From: Actinostola sp. cb2023
Lineage: Eukaryota; Cnidaria; Anthozoa; Actiniaria; Actinostolidae
DNA length: 64,000 bases
Direction of reading: 5' to 3'
NCBI GenBank assembly: GCA_033675265.1
Contig: JAUJYZ010001087.1
Span: 756,001 to 820,000, forward strand
Positions within the stretch are counted from its first letter, which is position 1. Each line of letters starts with the position of its first letter. The position numbers were made by a program, and so were the translations under genes. Shown in pieces: positions 20,444-32,689 of the stretch. The notes under the pieces were generated by a model, which did no database searches, was not told the DNA's origin, and saw only the letters and a list, made by a program, of their open reading frames with translations.

Positions 20444-20782
20444 GTTTTAGTAGTTGTAAGTTGTTGATTCATTATGCAGCTCTTTTGTTCTAGTTTGTCA
20501 CCTTCTCTTGTGCATCCACCTTCCGAACGCTCTTTCGAAATAAGCTAATCTGCAGTATTATAATAACAATAGACAAAAATAAAAGCAATGTAATATCACA
20601 CAATCGCTCTAATTTTACGATAAAAGGCCAATGTTTTCTTAGAATAAAAACGTGTCATTAATACTGTCCTAGCAGATTGGCATATTTCTGAAAAGCGTTC
20701 GGAAGGTGGAATGCACAAGAGAAGGTGACAAACTAGAACCAAAGAGCTGCATAATGAATCAACAACTTACAACTACTGAAAC
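20444..20782. mobile_element. Foldback/MITE with about 100-bp inverted arms
   Basis: Left arm (20444-20545) reads TAGTAGTTGTAAGTTGTTGA and on to CACCTTCCGAACGCT. The right arm (20690-20782) is its complement with few mismatches. The 150-bp centre is AT-rich. Confidence 0.75.
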
Positions 20783-22002
20783 TCATTTACGCGCCAGCAA
20801 TGTCATCCGCTGACTGTATGAAATTGTTCGCCATGCGCTTCTATGGTCTGTACTCTTATCGACCATAGAAATGACGTCAGAAAATGATCTGAAAACTCGT
20901 CCAGTGGTGAATTCAATGTTCGATATCTTGTAGTATACGCCGTTTCCAAAAGCTGATAGATCAGGAAATCCCTTGGCAATTGGTGCGGACAAAGTTTTCG
21001 AGTAGAATTAAAACTGACGTCGTATTACGTACGTGTCGACTCGGCCTTTACTTTACGGACACCCGAATTTTACGGACGTACACCGGATATATATTACGGA
21101 CACATACAGTCTACCCGGTTTTTAAATACGGACACTTTATTTTCGTAATGTATGAAATAAGCTCGATTTGGTCTTAACTTAATTCAGGCGTTCTGTGCAA
21201 AGCTACAACGTGAAATGCCTATGTTTGACGATGCAAAGAGAACGAGAACGTCAGTTAGTTATTTGTGAAGATAGTTGTTTTCAGTCAACGACAAAAAGAC
21301 GATATCATTCACGAAAGGGGACGTAAAAATAAGTATATTTGGCGGTTTTAAATTTGGGATGCCTCAGAAACTTTGCAAAACAACAGACAAACTGAACAGA
21401 TATCCTAAAAGAAAGCGACTTTGTGTCTTGGTAGTACTTTTAAATCTGAGACCCCCTAATCGGTATCAAATCGTGGATTTCAAACCCTAAATGGTACGAG
21501 CATCCCCACCAATTTATCTCATATGGGAATCGGCCCTCGTCCCCGGGATGTTGGCACTGAAATATGTTGATATCAATCACTGAAAGATCCTCAGAAGCTT
21601 TGGTTTGTTAACCGCCGATCACAGGAGATCCAGGCTGAAATTTAGCCAATTTTAATTTTAATTAAAAGCATCTGATATATAAGAACCAGTTCAGCCTGAC
21701 AAATCAAGCAGGTTCCTATGTGAAAAATGACTAAAGCTCAGAACACACAGGGACAGTCGCCGTGCTGAATACTATGCAGAAGTATTATATTTACTATACA
21801 GTTGTTGGGTTGTTAATGTGAATAATAATAATATTAGACCTTTCAGTGTCAACAGTTCACTAATTAAAACAAATTGTAAGGAAATACACCATACTGTATC
21901 AGGAACAATTACTGTTTTTTTGCCCTGTAAATAAGAACCTGTTAGAACCTATTCAGCCTGATTTCTCACTAGACACCCAATATATATAAAGAACCATTTC
22001 AG
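20783..22002. other. Intergenic/intronic; nothing convincing
   Basis: Contains repeated TTACGGACAC-type words (21,040-21,140) and two AGAACC-x-GTTCAGCCTGA-like words (21,680 and 21,945). The N-lobe of the kinase encoded just downstream was searched for here and not found. Confidence 0.4.
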
Positions 22003-22944
22003 CTCTTAGTGGGTACATACAGCTTCCATTTGCTAACTTAGAAGACCTGAAGAGAGCAGACATGTGGGCGTTGGGGATGACATTGTTCGTCCTTTTAAAC
22101 CCTGGTGCCAAATATCCTTATAAGAGAGAGTTTGAACAGCCCAGAGACCATCGCAAGAGTGTGATAGACCAACTAGAGATACTTCTAAAGAATAAACAAC
22201 ACCCAGTCGAACCTTTGAAGTATCAACATCAACATTCGACCAACTGGTATACAATCTACAAAATCTATGAAGCTTGCACCTCGTTTGATGTCAGAGCTAG
22301 GCCTGACGTTTCGACTGTCCTGAAGATGTTGGAACAAGAATATAGGGATACATCAATCAATCACCATCTGCGCGGAAGCCAGGCTTCAGCCCTGGAGTAT
22401 CACGACGAAATGGTAGCCAGAAATGTTCAACGTGGAAAACATGCATGCCAGTGATATTGTAGCAGCTCCACCTATCCATAGCGATGGTACAAATGCTTGT
22501 GCATTCCTTTCCGTGATGATTGCCCACAAAATCCACCAGGTCGCAGGTAATGGCCGTCCAGCATGGCCTGAAATTTGTGAAGTTGCAGAGAAAGTAATAG
22601 ATGAATTACGTAAGAAAATTAACTCTCACAGAAATATTGAAGAGCATTACGATGTAATTGAGGCATACTCCATTCTAAAGCAAGCCAAATGTGAAATTGA
22701 CACCTATGAATTCTCCGAGGAATTCGTAGATCCGCACTACTTTTACTCCCAAAAAGGTATGTCCGCACTAAAAAGTGCTGTATTATCAATGACAACCGAG
22801 AAGTTAACTGTGGCTATTTATACTTATGTCTTTCTTCTTGATACTCATCCTGTGTCAGAATCAGTTGGCGGAAGAAGAAAAGGCATGCTCAAGTTGTTTC
22901 CCGCCACCAACGAAGCCTCTGTAGAGGAAGTATGTATAGAATGA
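22003..22944 (+). CDS. Terminal exon: protein-kinase C-lobe plus papain-like thiol-protease-like domain, one frameshift
   Basis: After acceptor CATTTCAG the exon is open in phase with a kinase C-lobe: LEDLKRADMWALGMTLFVLL (subdomain IX, Asp-x-Trp-x-Leu-Gly) and later RARPDVSTVLKMLEQ (subdomain XI Arg). This frame ends at 22,454. From about 22,436 the next frame continues with MHASDIVAAPPIHSDGTNAC, then AFLSVMIAHKI, and ends TAIY-like strand, FLLDTHPVSESVGGRRKGML and a stop at 22,942-22,944. A candidate nucleophile Cys (22,498-22,500) and a later Asp-Thr-His suggest a thiol-protease fold; this is inference. A one-base indel near 22,432-22,440 would join the two parts. AATAAA lies 26 bp after the stop, so this is a real 3' end. 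The N-lobe and activation loop are not in the window upstream. I do not recognise a named family; the molecular target is unknown. Confidence 0.55.
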
Positions 22945-22969
22945 CTCCTACCAGTCCTTTTCTTTCATG

Positions 22970-22975
22970 AATAAA
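22970..22975 (+). promoter_or_regulatory. Polyadenylation signal AATAAA
   Basis: Canonical AATAAA 26 bp after the stop of the kinase/thiol-protease-like gene, supporting this as its terminal exon. Confidence 0.6.
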
Positions 22976-24407
22976 GTCGAAAGGTAAGATGTCTTTTTTG
23001 TTGACATTCCGCATGCAGGTGCATATTAATACATTAAAATGTATTGTCAACTTGCAATGCATTAAGAAAGTTAATTTTGTTACGTGACAGCTTTTTGAAA
23101 CATCTTGATAATCACGATATCTCTATTGCGACAGAGCTCTAAAAAGAAAGTATGACACCATTACCTGCGGAAATGACGATATCACCTCATCGAATACGCT
23201 GAAAAAGGTTGGTTCACTATAACTACAATTTTACATATAATGTTTTCGTTATGGTATACCTTTTTACATTACAAGAATTATTATAACATAGCATTGATAT
23301 AACGCGCGCTCTGATTGGCTAATTAGAGTGCGCGAGCGTGCATCCATAACTCAATGGACGCACGTTCACGTCATCGCCATAGCGCGCGCTCTGAAATCAA
23401 TTGGAAAATAAAATTGTTTTATTTGAATTTGCAGTAACTATGTTATAAAAGGAATGGTCAACGCTTCAGCTGTGCGTCCATCGAGTTATGGATGTACTTG
23501 GTCGGCTGATAAGTACTCAAGAAGCTAGAGCGTGCGACTCTTACGCTTCTCTCGTGCTTAGCCACAGGCAACCCAACCATTGTTTCTGAGGCTATTTATA
23601 ATTATTAAAAAAAATTATATTTGCATGCGCGCGTCTTTTTTTATGGGTTTCCTGTGGTAGAGCGCCCGCGCGCGCGAGAAAATTTAATTTTGACATTTTG
23701 CACCTCATGGACCGATGTGCGGTGCACGCAGCTGGTGCACTTTTTCGTGAAACATTCGGGATTTTACCTTCGAGAGGACATCGGCAAGCGCTCGTCAAAT
23801 CTGAACTGTGCTCTTTTTGGCAAGTTTTAATATTGATATGTTCACTAAACATAAGTCAAAACATCTACAATATGCTTTATTTGTTTTCTGTTTTGATTTT
23901 TATAAAGTATTTGTTTTGTGTTTTGATTTTTATCGATTAAAATGCTTTAAAATTGAGGCATTGTGTTTTATTAATGCTGAATAGTCTCAATATTTAGTCC
24001 TGCACAACACATTTTTGCTATCAGTACTTGTAAACAAAATGTCAAACAACGTATTTATTTCAACAATCAGTTAAAATAAGTTTACTAGCTTTTTACGGCA
24101 CTGTTTTGCCGTTCTTTCTGTGTAATTTATTCACTATATTGATCAGTAATATCATGGATAATATGAAATTAAATAAATATTATGCAAAGTTAAACATCGG
24201 AGTTCGTACAATTTTTAAGCACTTAATTGGAAGCGATACTTACATTCTTAGGAAACCCGTATTTAATTACTCTGTGTTTCTCTCAATTGGTAGCTAGTAA
24301 GCTTATTTGCTAAATGAATTGTACTATTTCAATGACAGGCAGCCGCTTCATGGGTCCTTCATAAGTCGTCCATCTAATCGCCATTCATGACTCCTTCGAT
24401 GTCAGTG
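22976..24407. other. Intergenic; one inverted repeat, no gene recognised
   Basis: GTGCATCCATAACTCAATGG (23,339) is mirrored by CCATCGAGTTATGGATGTAC (23,479), flanked by GCGCGCTCTGA words. It is probably a small MITE. The rest has no coding signal I can support. Confidence 0.45.
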
Positions 24408-24907
24408 AATAAGCCAGTTCACGCTGTCGGCCGCCATTTTGAATTGGGGCAAACGCGGCAAAATTGATAGAAATCTGGATCACTTTGACTTGCCGTAACT
24501 CCGCTCGACTTCGTTGGATTTTCAAAATTTAAACTTCGATAATCAGCAGGCATGCATATGAGTTGTTGGAGTGAAAATAAGACCAATGTAGGTGTTTTAA
24601 CTACCTTTTACGAGTCAATCTTCTTTTCACGAATGGATCTTAAAATTTCGAGCTAATTTGCATATTCACGTGCCGAACGTTTTATTTTGAAAACAAAAAT
24701 CTTTTTTTCTCGATTTGTAGCCTTCCAATACCCATGATATTATAGGACATCAATAACAAAGAACACATATTTTCTAAAATGGTAAGTTTTTAAAAATCCA
24801 ATGAAATTGAGCGGAGTTACGGCAAGTCAAAGTGATCCAGATTTCTATCAATTTTGCCGAGTTTGCCCCAATTCAAAATGGCGGCCGACAGCGTGAACTG
24901 GCTTATT
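24408..24907. mobile_element. MITE, 500 bp, about 110-bp TIRs
   Basis: AATAAGCCAGTTCACGCTGT at 24408 is mirrored at 24907. The match continues through AAAATTGATAGAAATCTGGA and TTGCCGTAACTCCGCT on the left arm. The interior (24,540-24,780) is AT-rich. No ORF. Confidence 0.8.
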
Positions 24908-25500
24908 GAGTTCGTCTATATTTTTGCTTGAGATGGTTTATGTAATGGTTTATGCTGTGTTGGCGTTCCGGCCTTGTGTTTTAAGAACAACTGTAAGAAA
25001 GTACAAAATTATGTCAAACACTTTCTAGATGAGATACGGTCAAAATGTTTAAATTTAGTATTATGTTATTGGCCTATATAGGCACTATTTTCAGCGGTCT
25101 TTCCCACTATATAAGCTAGCATGCATACAAATTAGCCCACTTCACACGAGGAGTCGTACAGGCAGCATGTCTAACCCGTTTGTGCACTGAAAAGAACATC
25201 GCCCAGCCTAATCGCCTGGATCTCTTGCTGGTGCTGCTCAAAGAGTGAAACAAGCTTTAATTCGTACCACTCGCTGGTAAATCTACTGTCAAGAAACCAG
25301 CCTCAGAGTCCTTCTCGGCTATGCTCGGCGTCCACTATCATGCAGTCAACTGCCAAACGAGCTGCTCAGCGGCATGACCACGAGGTGACATTCTGTATAT
25401 GAAACGTTCTCTAGCCTTCATTTCGTTTTCTAGTCAGGTTTTCAGGTTGACATGTGTTCGTTTACATTAGCGGTACTGAACTAGATTTTAGCAGGCCACA
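24908..25500. other. Intergenic; nothing recognised
   Basis: No repeat, RNA gene or homologous coding stretch seen. Confidence 0.4.
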
Positions 25501-25539
25501 GGGATGGCAGTACGAGATTTACTCCACGCTTTTGCATTG

Positions 25540-26100
25540 GCATGGTCGACCCGACCTCGTTTAGCCCATACGCATGTCTCTGGCCACAGGGCTGGCACGT
25601 GTATAGCAATATAATGTGTTAATTCATTATATTAGCCACATGGTTGGCAATATATTCATTGCGGGTTAACAATTGATTGTTGAATTTGGTTTATTTGCCT
25701 ACTGCATTTGTGATTGGTCACAGAGATGACGAGTATCTTGTCTGCAGTTTGCTATGGATCACAGAGCTGATAAAACGAGTGCTTATGCATGTCTCTGGCC
25801 ACAGAGCTGGCACGTGCAGCAATAGAATGTGTTTAGCCACAGGGTTGGCAAGATATTCGTTGCGGGTTAACAATTGATTGTTGAATTTGGTTTATTTGCC
25901 TACTGCATGACAGTTGGTCACAGAGATGACGAGTATTTTCTCAGCCGTGTTTTCTATGGATCACAGAGCTGATAAACGAGTGTTTTCGCATGTCTCCACA
26001 GAGCTGGCACGTGTAGTATTAGAATGTGTTGAGCCACTGGGTTGGCAAGTTATTTTAATTTACTGCATGCGAGTTAACAATTCATTGAACTGTTTGTTGG
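25540..26100. repeat. About 230-bp degenerate tandem repeat, 2.5-3 copies
   Basis: Units start GCATGTCTCTGGCCACAG and contain GGGTTAACAATTGATTGTTG and TTTATTTGCCTACTGCAT, ending in a GATGACGAGTAT segment. A shorter internal word CCACAGRGYTGGCA occurs about nine times between 25,495 and 26,360. Probably the 5' region or satellite-like part of an unidentified element. Confidence 0.65.
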
Positions 26101-26520
26101 TTTGTTGGTTCGTTCGTTTTGTGAGTTTTACGAAAATTACCAACTGCATGAGTGTTGGTCACAGGGATGACTTCCGCTCCGTGAAGCGCTATTTTCGTTA
26201 GTTCTCGCTCGGCTTTGCGGGCAGTTTTTTTTGTAATGGTCGCATATATGACGATATTAGTTTAGTAACGTTGTGTAAATTACTTTTTACATGTCACAGA
26301 ATTGGCAATGGCTTCTCCACTAGTAACGTGAGTTTGTTTTGCCACAGAGTTGGCGGCGAGATTTGAGTTCGGCAAGCATATAGTTTCGAGTCGCTGTGTC
26401 AACGCCATGTACAATGGCTGATACCTCCTTTTGTTTTTTGATTTTGAAAACTATTCGAAGACAGCAACCAGCCTTCCGTGGAGGCGTTGATTGCGAAGCT
26501 AATGTGTATTCTCTCCGCAA

Positions 26521-26562
<42 letters not shown>
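26521..26562. repeat. 42-bp uninterrupted G homopolymer
   Basis: A run of exactly 42 G followed by TCTCC. It could fold into G-quadruplexes. It could also be a sequencing or assembly artefact (for example a no-signal poly-G tail), so its length should not be trusted. Confidence 0.9.
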
Positions 26563-26563
<1 letters not shown>

Positions 26564-28320
26564 CTCCTTTTATTTTCCCCAGTGACAGTGCTTGGAGGGG
26601 TCTCTAAAGCACCCTCTCGGATTACCGGGCGCCAAGGCTGTCACTCCCTGGGTTTCATTTTGGTGACAACATTATCATGTTGCCGTCTCTCAGTTCTCAT
26701 GTTCCTCAACATTTATCAGGTCCTTCTTCGATCCTTCTTCCTTTTGCCAGTTCATCACTGGAAACCGTATCATACCCACAATGGGAATTACTTACTCACT
26801 GTGATCCACAAGAGGTGCATGTTACGCAGGACAAATTGGATCTCTTATGACGGCGCTCTTCTACTAGCCCAGGGAGTGGCAGCAGAAAATGCCCATATTT
26901 ATGCGATCATATCGACACTTGTGATTCCGGGCCGCGAGTATTTACAGATATATCTAACCATACGCCACGTGATCCCGAATGTTTTGTGGTAGGGGACCGA
27001 TACAGGGAAACAGCTGTTTTCGGATCCTATTTTATTTTTGAGATTGGGAGGAGTATAACTCCAAGGCCTCAAGGAATAGATTACAGCTAGCCGCATAGAG
27101 TAACCAACGTTTCTTCCCTACCCATAGCTTAAAGAGTGAAGGGAAGCCGGTGGAAATAGATTACTATTTATATATTGTATATTTATTTATTGTAAGTTAT
27201 AGTCGAGCGTTTTTTGCATGAGCCACTGGCTCGGGAGATTGGGTAACCACTCCCTACGTTATCGACTTGAAATGTATTTCGATCACTGACAACTACACAA
27301 GTCAACTTGTATAGCTCAGTCATAATTTATGAAACATAATTTGCTGAGGAACTCAAGCAGCCCTTCTGCCCTTGGCAAGTCCTTTTATTGCTGGTTTTCA
27401 TTAGACGTTACTTCCGGTCTCGTGAGGAATTTTCATCAGCTGAATTGCACCTTTTCAAAAGAATACTCTCTGGTTGATAGCACATGGAGGGCAGTGTTTG
27501 CCCGTCATTTGAAGCAAATAATGAGATTCAAGGAGTTTTAACAGCTGATTGAAAGCCAGCAATTAGCGAGAACATTTAGAGCAAATACTACGTTAAGCTA
27601 GACCTCGACAAAACTACTTTTAGTTGAGCTTTACTTTTCAACAAAAATTTCCGGCGTGTGTTGAGTCCAACAATCAACATCCAATTCTCCACCATTCAAA
27701 ATGAAAATAGACTACTTACAAATCGTCCAATTTCTTCTAAAGTTACTTAAAATTGACGTGAATTGTGAACTTCTAAACTTACCATGGATAAGAAATAGAA
27801 TCCAAACGCTTACACCGAAAAAATAGTTTTTGACAACATGAACTTAATGTTGTGAAAGAGAATTATTCAAAGCTTCACTTGGGCTGGTTTCCGGAGCAAT
27901 GGAGCGAAATTATGGCAAACGGTGAATTATTTTCTGTGCCGAGCTGGCGCTTCAAAGCGGTAATATAAGACATATCTAACTTTCTTGAGGAAATAAATTT
28001 TGTCTTCAGTTCCCCTTTAAGAACTTTGTCTACACGTTTCCATCGCAAAATACCCAAATGCGCTCTCTGAGAAGGCAGCCTCACATTTGCAGAGGCCTGA
28101 GTGTTGGATTGAGTTTGGGATGCTTTGAGTATGGGTTGTGTTGATGTGGGATTTAAGCCTGTTAATTATCGTAAAGGGCTGACGCGTAAAGCTTGCTTCC
28201 TTTCTCATCTCCTTTAAGCGCAGAAGGGGCTGCTGGAAATAGATTACTATGTTCAGCGGTCTCTCCGGCGATTATAAAGGAGATGAATTGATTACCATAA
28301 CACACTTCGTGCAAGACATA
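26563..28320. other. Intergenic; no supported gene
   Basis: Several open stretches exist, but none shows paired splice sites or a recognisable family. A short microRNA- or tRNA-like structure was looked for and not found. Confidence 0.4.
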
Positions 28321-28329
28321 CTATTTCCA

Positions 28330-30339
28330 AACCTAATCAACCAAGTAATTTTAGGTTTCCAAAGAAAATGGTGGGAAAACAGCAGCGCGCCTTTCAAGAA
28401 AGGTGGTTTAGAGATTATCCCTGGCTACACTATGTTGAAGAAAACGAGATGGGTTTTCAAACTGGAAAAAAAGCGCTGACCCGCTTCCAAGAGCACCACA
28501 AGTCAGATTGTCATATATTGGCTACCATATTGGCATTGTATCTTCAAGTGGTAATATACGTGAGATGACTAGCGCCGGCCGAGAAAGCCATGGTAGAAAA
28601 TCGGCAATGTTTGGTTAGAATAATAGAAAGTGTTAAATTTCTGGCTCGTCAGGGCCTCGCCATGCAAGGTGACATCGATGAAGAATCTAATTTCATTCAG
28701 CTCCTTAAACTCAGAGCAATAGATCAGCCCGGCTCTGCTTTTTAATTGGCTTAATCGCAAAGATTCTAAATACACTTCGCATGACATACAAAATGAGATA
28801 GTATCTATCATGGTAGATATGGTCTCCCGAAAATTAGTTGAATACTTCCGCGACGGCTTTTTTTCGATCCTTTGTGACGAATACACTGATGTAAGTAACA
28901 AATAACAACTGACGCTTTGTATTAGATGGATCGATGGAGATATTGAAGCTCATGAAGATTTCTTGGAGTTTGTGAACATCCCTAATATTAGCGCTGACAC
29001 TATAGTAGCTGCCATTAAAGATGTGTTTGTGAGGCATAACTTTAGACAAGTGTAGAGGCCAGTGCTATGCTGACGCAAGCAACATGTTCGGAAGCAAAAC
29101 TGGTGTAGCAACGAGAATCTTACAGATTCAGCCAAAAGCTCATGCCATGCACTCATTGTCATGGCCACTCTCTCAGTCTTGGAATAAAAGATGTAGCCAA
29201 AAGCTGCAAGATATCGTCAAACGCAATGAACGCTGCTAAACAGATCACAACTCTTATTAAGTATTCTCCAAAGCGTGAGTTTCTTTTAGGACAAATAAAG
29301 CAGAATCTAGAGCTTGAAGACGACGAAGCACCCCGTGCTGGTAGCATCACTGTGTCCAACACGGTGGACGGTGAGAGCAAGTTGCTGTCGCCGCATTCTT
29401 GATAATTACTCAACTTTAATGGAAGAGTAGAAAGAGTGCTTAGCCGATCGGTTGCAACCTGATGTTGGAGGAAGAATACTTGGCTGTCAAGCCCAAATAT
29501 GCAGACCTTTGACTTTTTCTTTGGACTAAGTCTTGGCGAGAGGCTATTCTCTCACTCTGATAACCTATCCAAAACTTTGCAGTCAGCGAAGATGTCTGCC
29601 GTCAGTGGCCAACGTCTAGCTAACCTAACCAGTACGGTACTCAAAAGCATTCGAAATGATGGAAGATTTTCAGCATTTTACTCAGTAGTCCTTAGTAAAA
29701 GCAATGGTTTCTGAGCCAGTCCTTTCTAGAAAGCGCCGAGCGCCTCCAAGGATTGAGATCGGAAGCCAACATTCCCTGACACTCCAGAAGATCATTATCG
29801 GCGTATCTACTTCGAAGCCATTGACCTAATGGTACGTAAACGCAATTGAACAGCGCTTCAATCAGCCAAGTTTTGCTATTTATGCCAAGATGGAGTCCCT
29901 GGTTATTAAAGCCATAAACGGGGAAACCTACACAGAAGAACTAGACTTCATAAAAACAGTATACCATGACGACATTAATTTGCAATCATTGCAAAGTCAA
30001 CTGGAAGTCCTGCGCCAGATTCTAAAGGATGAAGGTCCAATGGAATGCTTTAATGACATCCTCTGCGCTATCAAGAAGCTACCTAAGCCAGAAAGGAACT
30101 TGATTGTCGAAGTAATAACCCTATGTACTCTCTTGGCAGTCAATCCAGCAACTAGTGCTTCCTGCGAAAGAACCGCAGCACGACGTCTGAAAACATGGCT
30201 GAGATCAAACATGACACAACAGAGATTCAGCAACGTAACACTGCTTAATTGCCACAAGAAGGAAATAGAGCAATTGAGTCACATAGAAATTGCCAATACG
30301 CTTGTTCAACGTAACGATAATCGCAAAAGGAACCTCTAA
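28330..30339 (+). pseudogene. Dead hAT transposase (TTF zinc finger / ZMYM1-like type)
   Basis: Fragments occur in the expected family order but in different frames. There is a TTF-type N-terminal piece (FQERWFRDYPWLHYVEENEM), then a catalytic-region piece starting VKFLARQGLAMQGDIDEESN and reaching SILCDEYTDVSNK, interrupted by in-frame stops near 28,742, 28,753 and 28,903. The next pieces are HCHGHSLSLGIKDVAKSCK (29,152), MQTFDFFFGLSLGERLF (29,499) and LSKTLQSAKMSAVSGQRLAN. The last is a long intact C-terminal piece (29,890-30,339) with the hATC dimerisation core LLAVNPATSASCERTAARRL. An intact relative is one ORF of about 800 residues. Element termini were not identified. Confidence 0.85.
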
Positions 30340-30659
30340 TACTAAAGGCTTTGTTAAGACCCTGGATTTGCGTTTTTAATGTGGATGGTCAAAAATGCTA
30401 TGAAAACGCTAGTGTGGACGCGGAATAATCGATGCATTTTCATTCGGATGAAAAGCATTTCCAAAACGAATTAGTACTGTATGAACAAGTTATTTTTCAG
30501 TAGCGTTTTTTGATTTTGAAAATGTTCAAATGCTAGCCCCCAATCCCTCCCCACCCCCACTTTTGAACGTGCTCCGCGGTCCCTGGTAAGACAGTTTTGG
30601 CCGCAGCGGAAGGATCGGAGGAAGTTGAGAATTATTATCAATAGCATTAGAGGGTAAAT

Positions 30660-31220
30660 TAGCTTTTACTAACATACAGTATCACGAAGATTGGGAGAAC
30701 GTCGAAAACGGCTACCGAGGGTGGTTGGTGAAATTAAACGAAAACTTAAAGACCGATTTAATTAATGAACATCGACGACCCATTGACAAACCCTATTCCA
30801 GATCTAAAGCTACTACCGTCTCAGAACATTTTCTTTCTAATAATCACTCTGCTTCTGAGCTTTTACTTATTCCTATACAACAAATATTTTCTTCCCGTGA
30901 CTCTATTCGCAAGGGTAGAGAAGCTTATCTTATAACCAAAGCTAACACTCTTGAACCTAACGGCCTTATCAAACGCGACGAAACTTACTAATCCCCCCAT
31001 TCATTCCATATTTTCAGCCATTTATTTTCTATTTTTATATGTATTTAGTTTATTTTTATCTCTTTTATCACCCACTTGTAACATTACACTATATATCGTT
31101 TTATTTTGTCATTTCCAATTTTGCAATATATATTTTACAACCATGTAAACTATCCATTTGTACCTGACGAAGTCTAGTTTGGCTAGTCGAAATATCGCAT
31201 AAATCAAACAGTTATAACCT
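30660..31220 (+). pseudogene. Penelope-like element 3' fragment (GIY-YIG endonuclease C-terminus)
   Basis: An open stretch to 30,991 encodes VSEHFLSNNHSASELLLIPI, DSIRKGREAYLITKANTL and EPNGL near its end. This is the C-terminal pattern of the GIY-YIG endonuclease of Penelope-like retroelements. The GIY-YIG core and reverse transcriptase are missing (5' truncation). An AT-rich 3' UTR follows, ending in a CTGACGA-hairpin-GAAA motif at 31,164-31,192. Confidence 0.65.
31164..31192 (+). ncRNA. Hammerhead-like motif at a Penelope 3' end
   Basis: CTGACGA, then a hairpin with self-complementary CTAG arms around TTTGG, then CGAAA. It follows the GIY-YIG fragment at the expected distance. Stem II is imperfect and stems I/III were not resolved. 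Confidence 0.35.
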
Positions 31221-31338
31221 ACGTTGTTTTGTTTTGTTTTAAATACATTTACCTCCATTTTGACCAAAGATCATCACTGATCGGGCGTATACAAGGCAGG
31301 ATTGCTGTACATGGTCGTTTGCTTTCGTTTCACTATCT

Positions 31339-31475
31339 GAGAAGAGAAGAGAACGGAAGAGAAGAGAACGGAAGAGAAGAGACGAGAACGGAAGAGAAGA
31401 GAAGAGAAGAGACTGAAGAGAAGAGACTGAAGAGAAGAGACTGAAGAGAAGAGAAGAGAATGAAGAGAACGGAAG
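31339..31475. repeat. GAAGAGAACGGAAGAGAAGA-type purine repeat
   Basis: About 135 bp of purine-rich strand built from AGAGA/GAAGAG words with periodic AACGG or GACTGA interruptions. Confidence 0.85.
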
Positions 31476-32680
31476 AGTTTTCGATTCGGCTAGCGATGCC
31501 AGACTGAGTAACTAGCACCAGCAGCAAGGAACTGGTTGCAATATTGTAGTGATTTTTCTGTTTTACCGGTTCAAAGGCCCTTAAGAATCAATTCATGAAT
31601 GTTTAATGAATTCACTATCAATCCAAGGTCAGGTCAAAAGGGAACTCATTCTACTCGTGTTTAATCTATCTCGAACCCATCGACATATCATTATAGAATA
31701 TTATTGATAAAAGAGCTCCAATTCAGTAGTACTGAATTAATTAACTTAATTGAGCATAGCAGTTTCCTAAAGAAAAGAAAGAAGATTAGTAAAGATTGAA
31801 GGATCCATAATAATTTGATGTAATCAGTCAAGAACAGGAAAATTATGGTGAGAGAATATGTATTAATTAATGCTTTAAGAGAACTTATTATTATTATTAT
31901 ATTATTTAATTTATGTTGATATAATTGTTTGATTTGTTGATTTGTTGACCTGACTATCTATAAAAGTGCTTGTATGTAATCTACCGGTCAAAACCATTTG
32001 ATACTCGACCTGTTAGTTACTCGGTCATGGTAAATTCGTCAGGAGTGCATAGAGACACTTTACCCGCTTAAGTAAATCCTAAACGTTTAATTGTATCAAT
32101 CAACCACAACATCATCAAACCTTTCAGTTGTACCAGTTTTAATACATTTCTTTGTCTTGATATTTACATGGCATGTTATGTTATTTAGTTACATTAGACC
32201 CTTTGTAGTGCTTAGAATCGAACTTTACAATAATATGTATAGGTGTGAAAGGTAAAATAAAATGAACGAATTGAAAATTACAAGATGAGCACTGGGAAAA
32301 TGGTTGTCGAAAGAGTTCTAACTTTCTATCGATAAATTCCAACTAATATTAAAATTCCGTGCGCTGTACAAAATCTGAGTTCCCCATTGGCTCAAATCGA
32401 ACACGTGGAGTGCTGTTATTAGCCGATAACGCACGACACGCATGATGAACATCGACAAATTTATCAATAAAGCTATTGCAGTTTTCACTAAACGACACTC
32501 CAAATGAGGACTTGGAATTTTCCGAGGTAAGTATAATTTAGAGTGGATGAAAAAAGCATTGAATATTTACGGCAGATTTAAAGAATTAGCATGTTTTATC
32601 GGTGAACACTAATAAATCAATAAATCAATCAAACACTCAACATTGTTTATTATTTGTCATTGTAGTACTTTAATTCGGTC
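31476..32680. other. Intergenic; nothing recognised
   Basis: AT-rich with no repeat family or coding signal supported by splice sites. Confidence 0.4.
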
Positions 32681-32689
32681 GCCCATAAG

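Noticed and set aside
26396..26992. 198-residue frame crossing the poly-G run
   Set aside because: The glycine stretch comes from the homopolymer, and flanking residues match no family I recognise.
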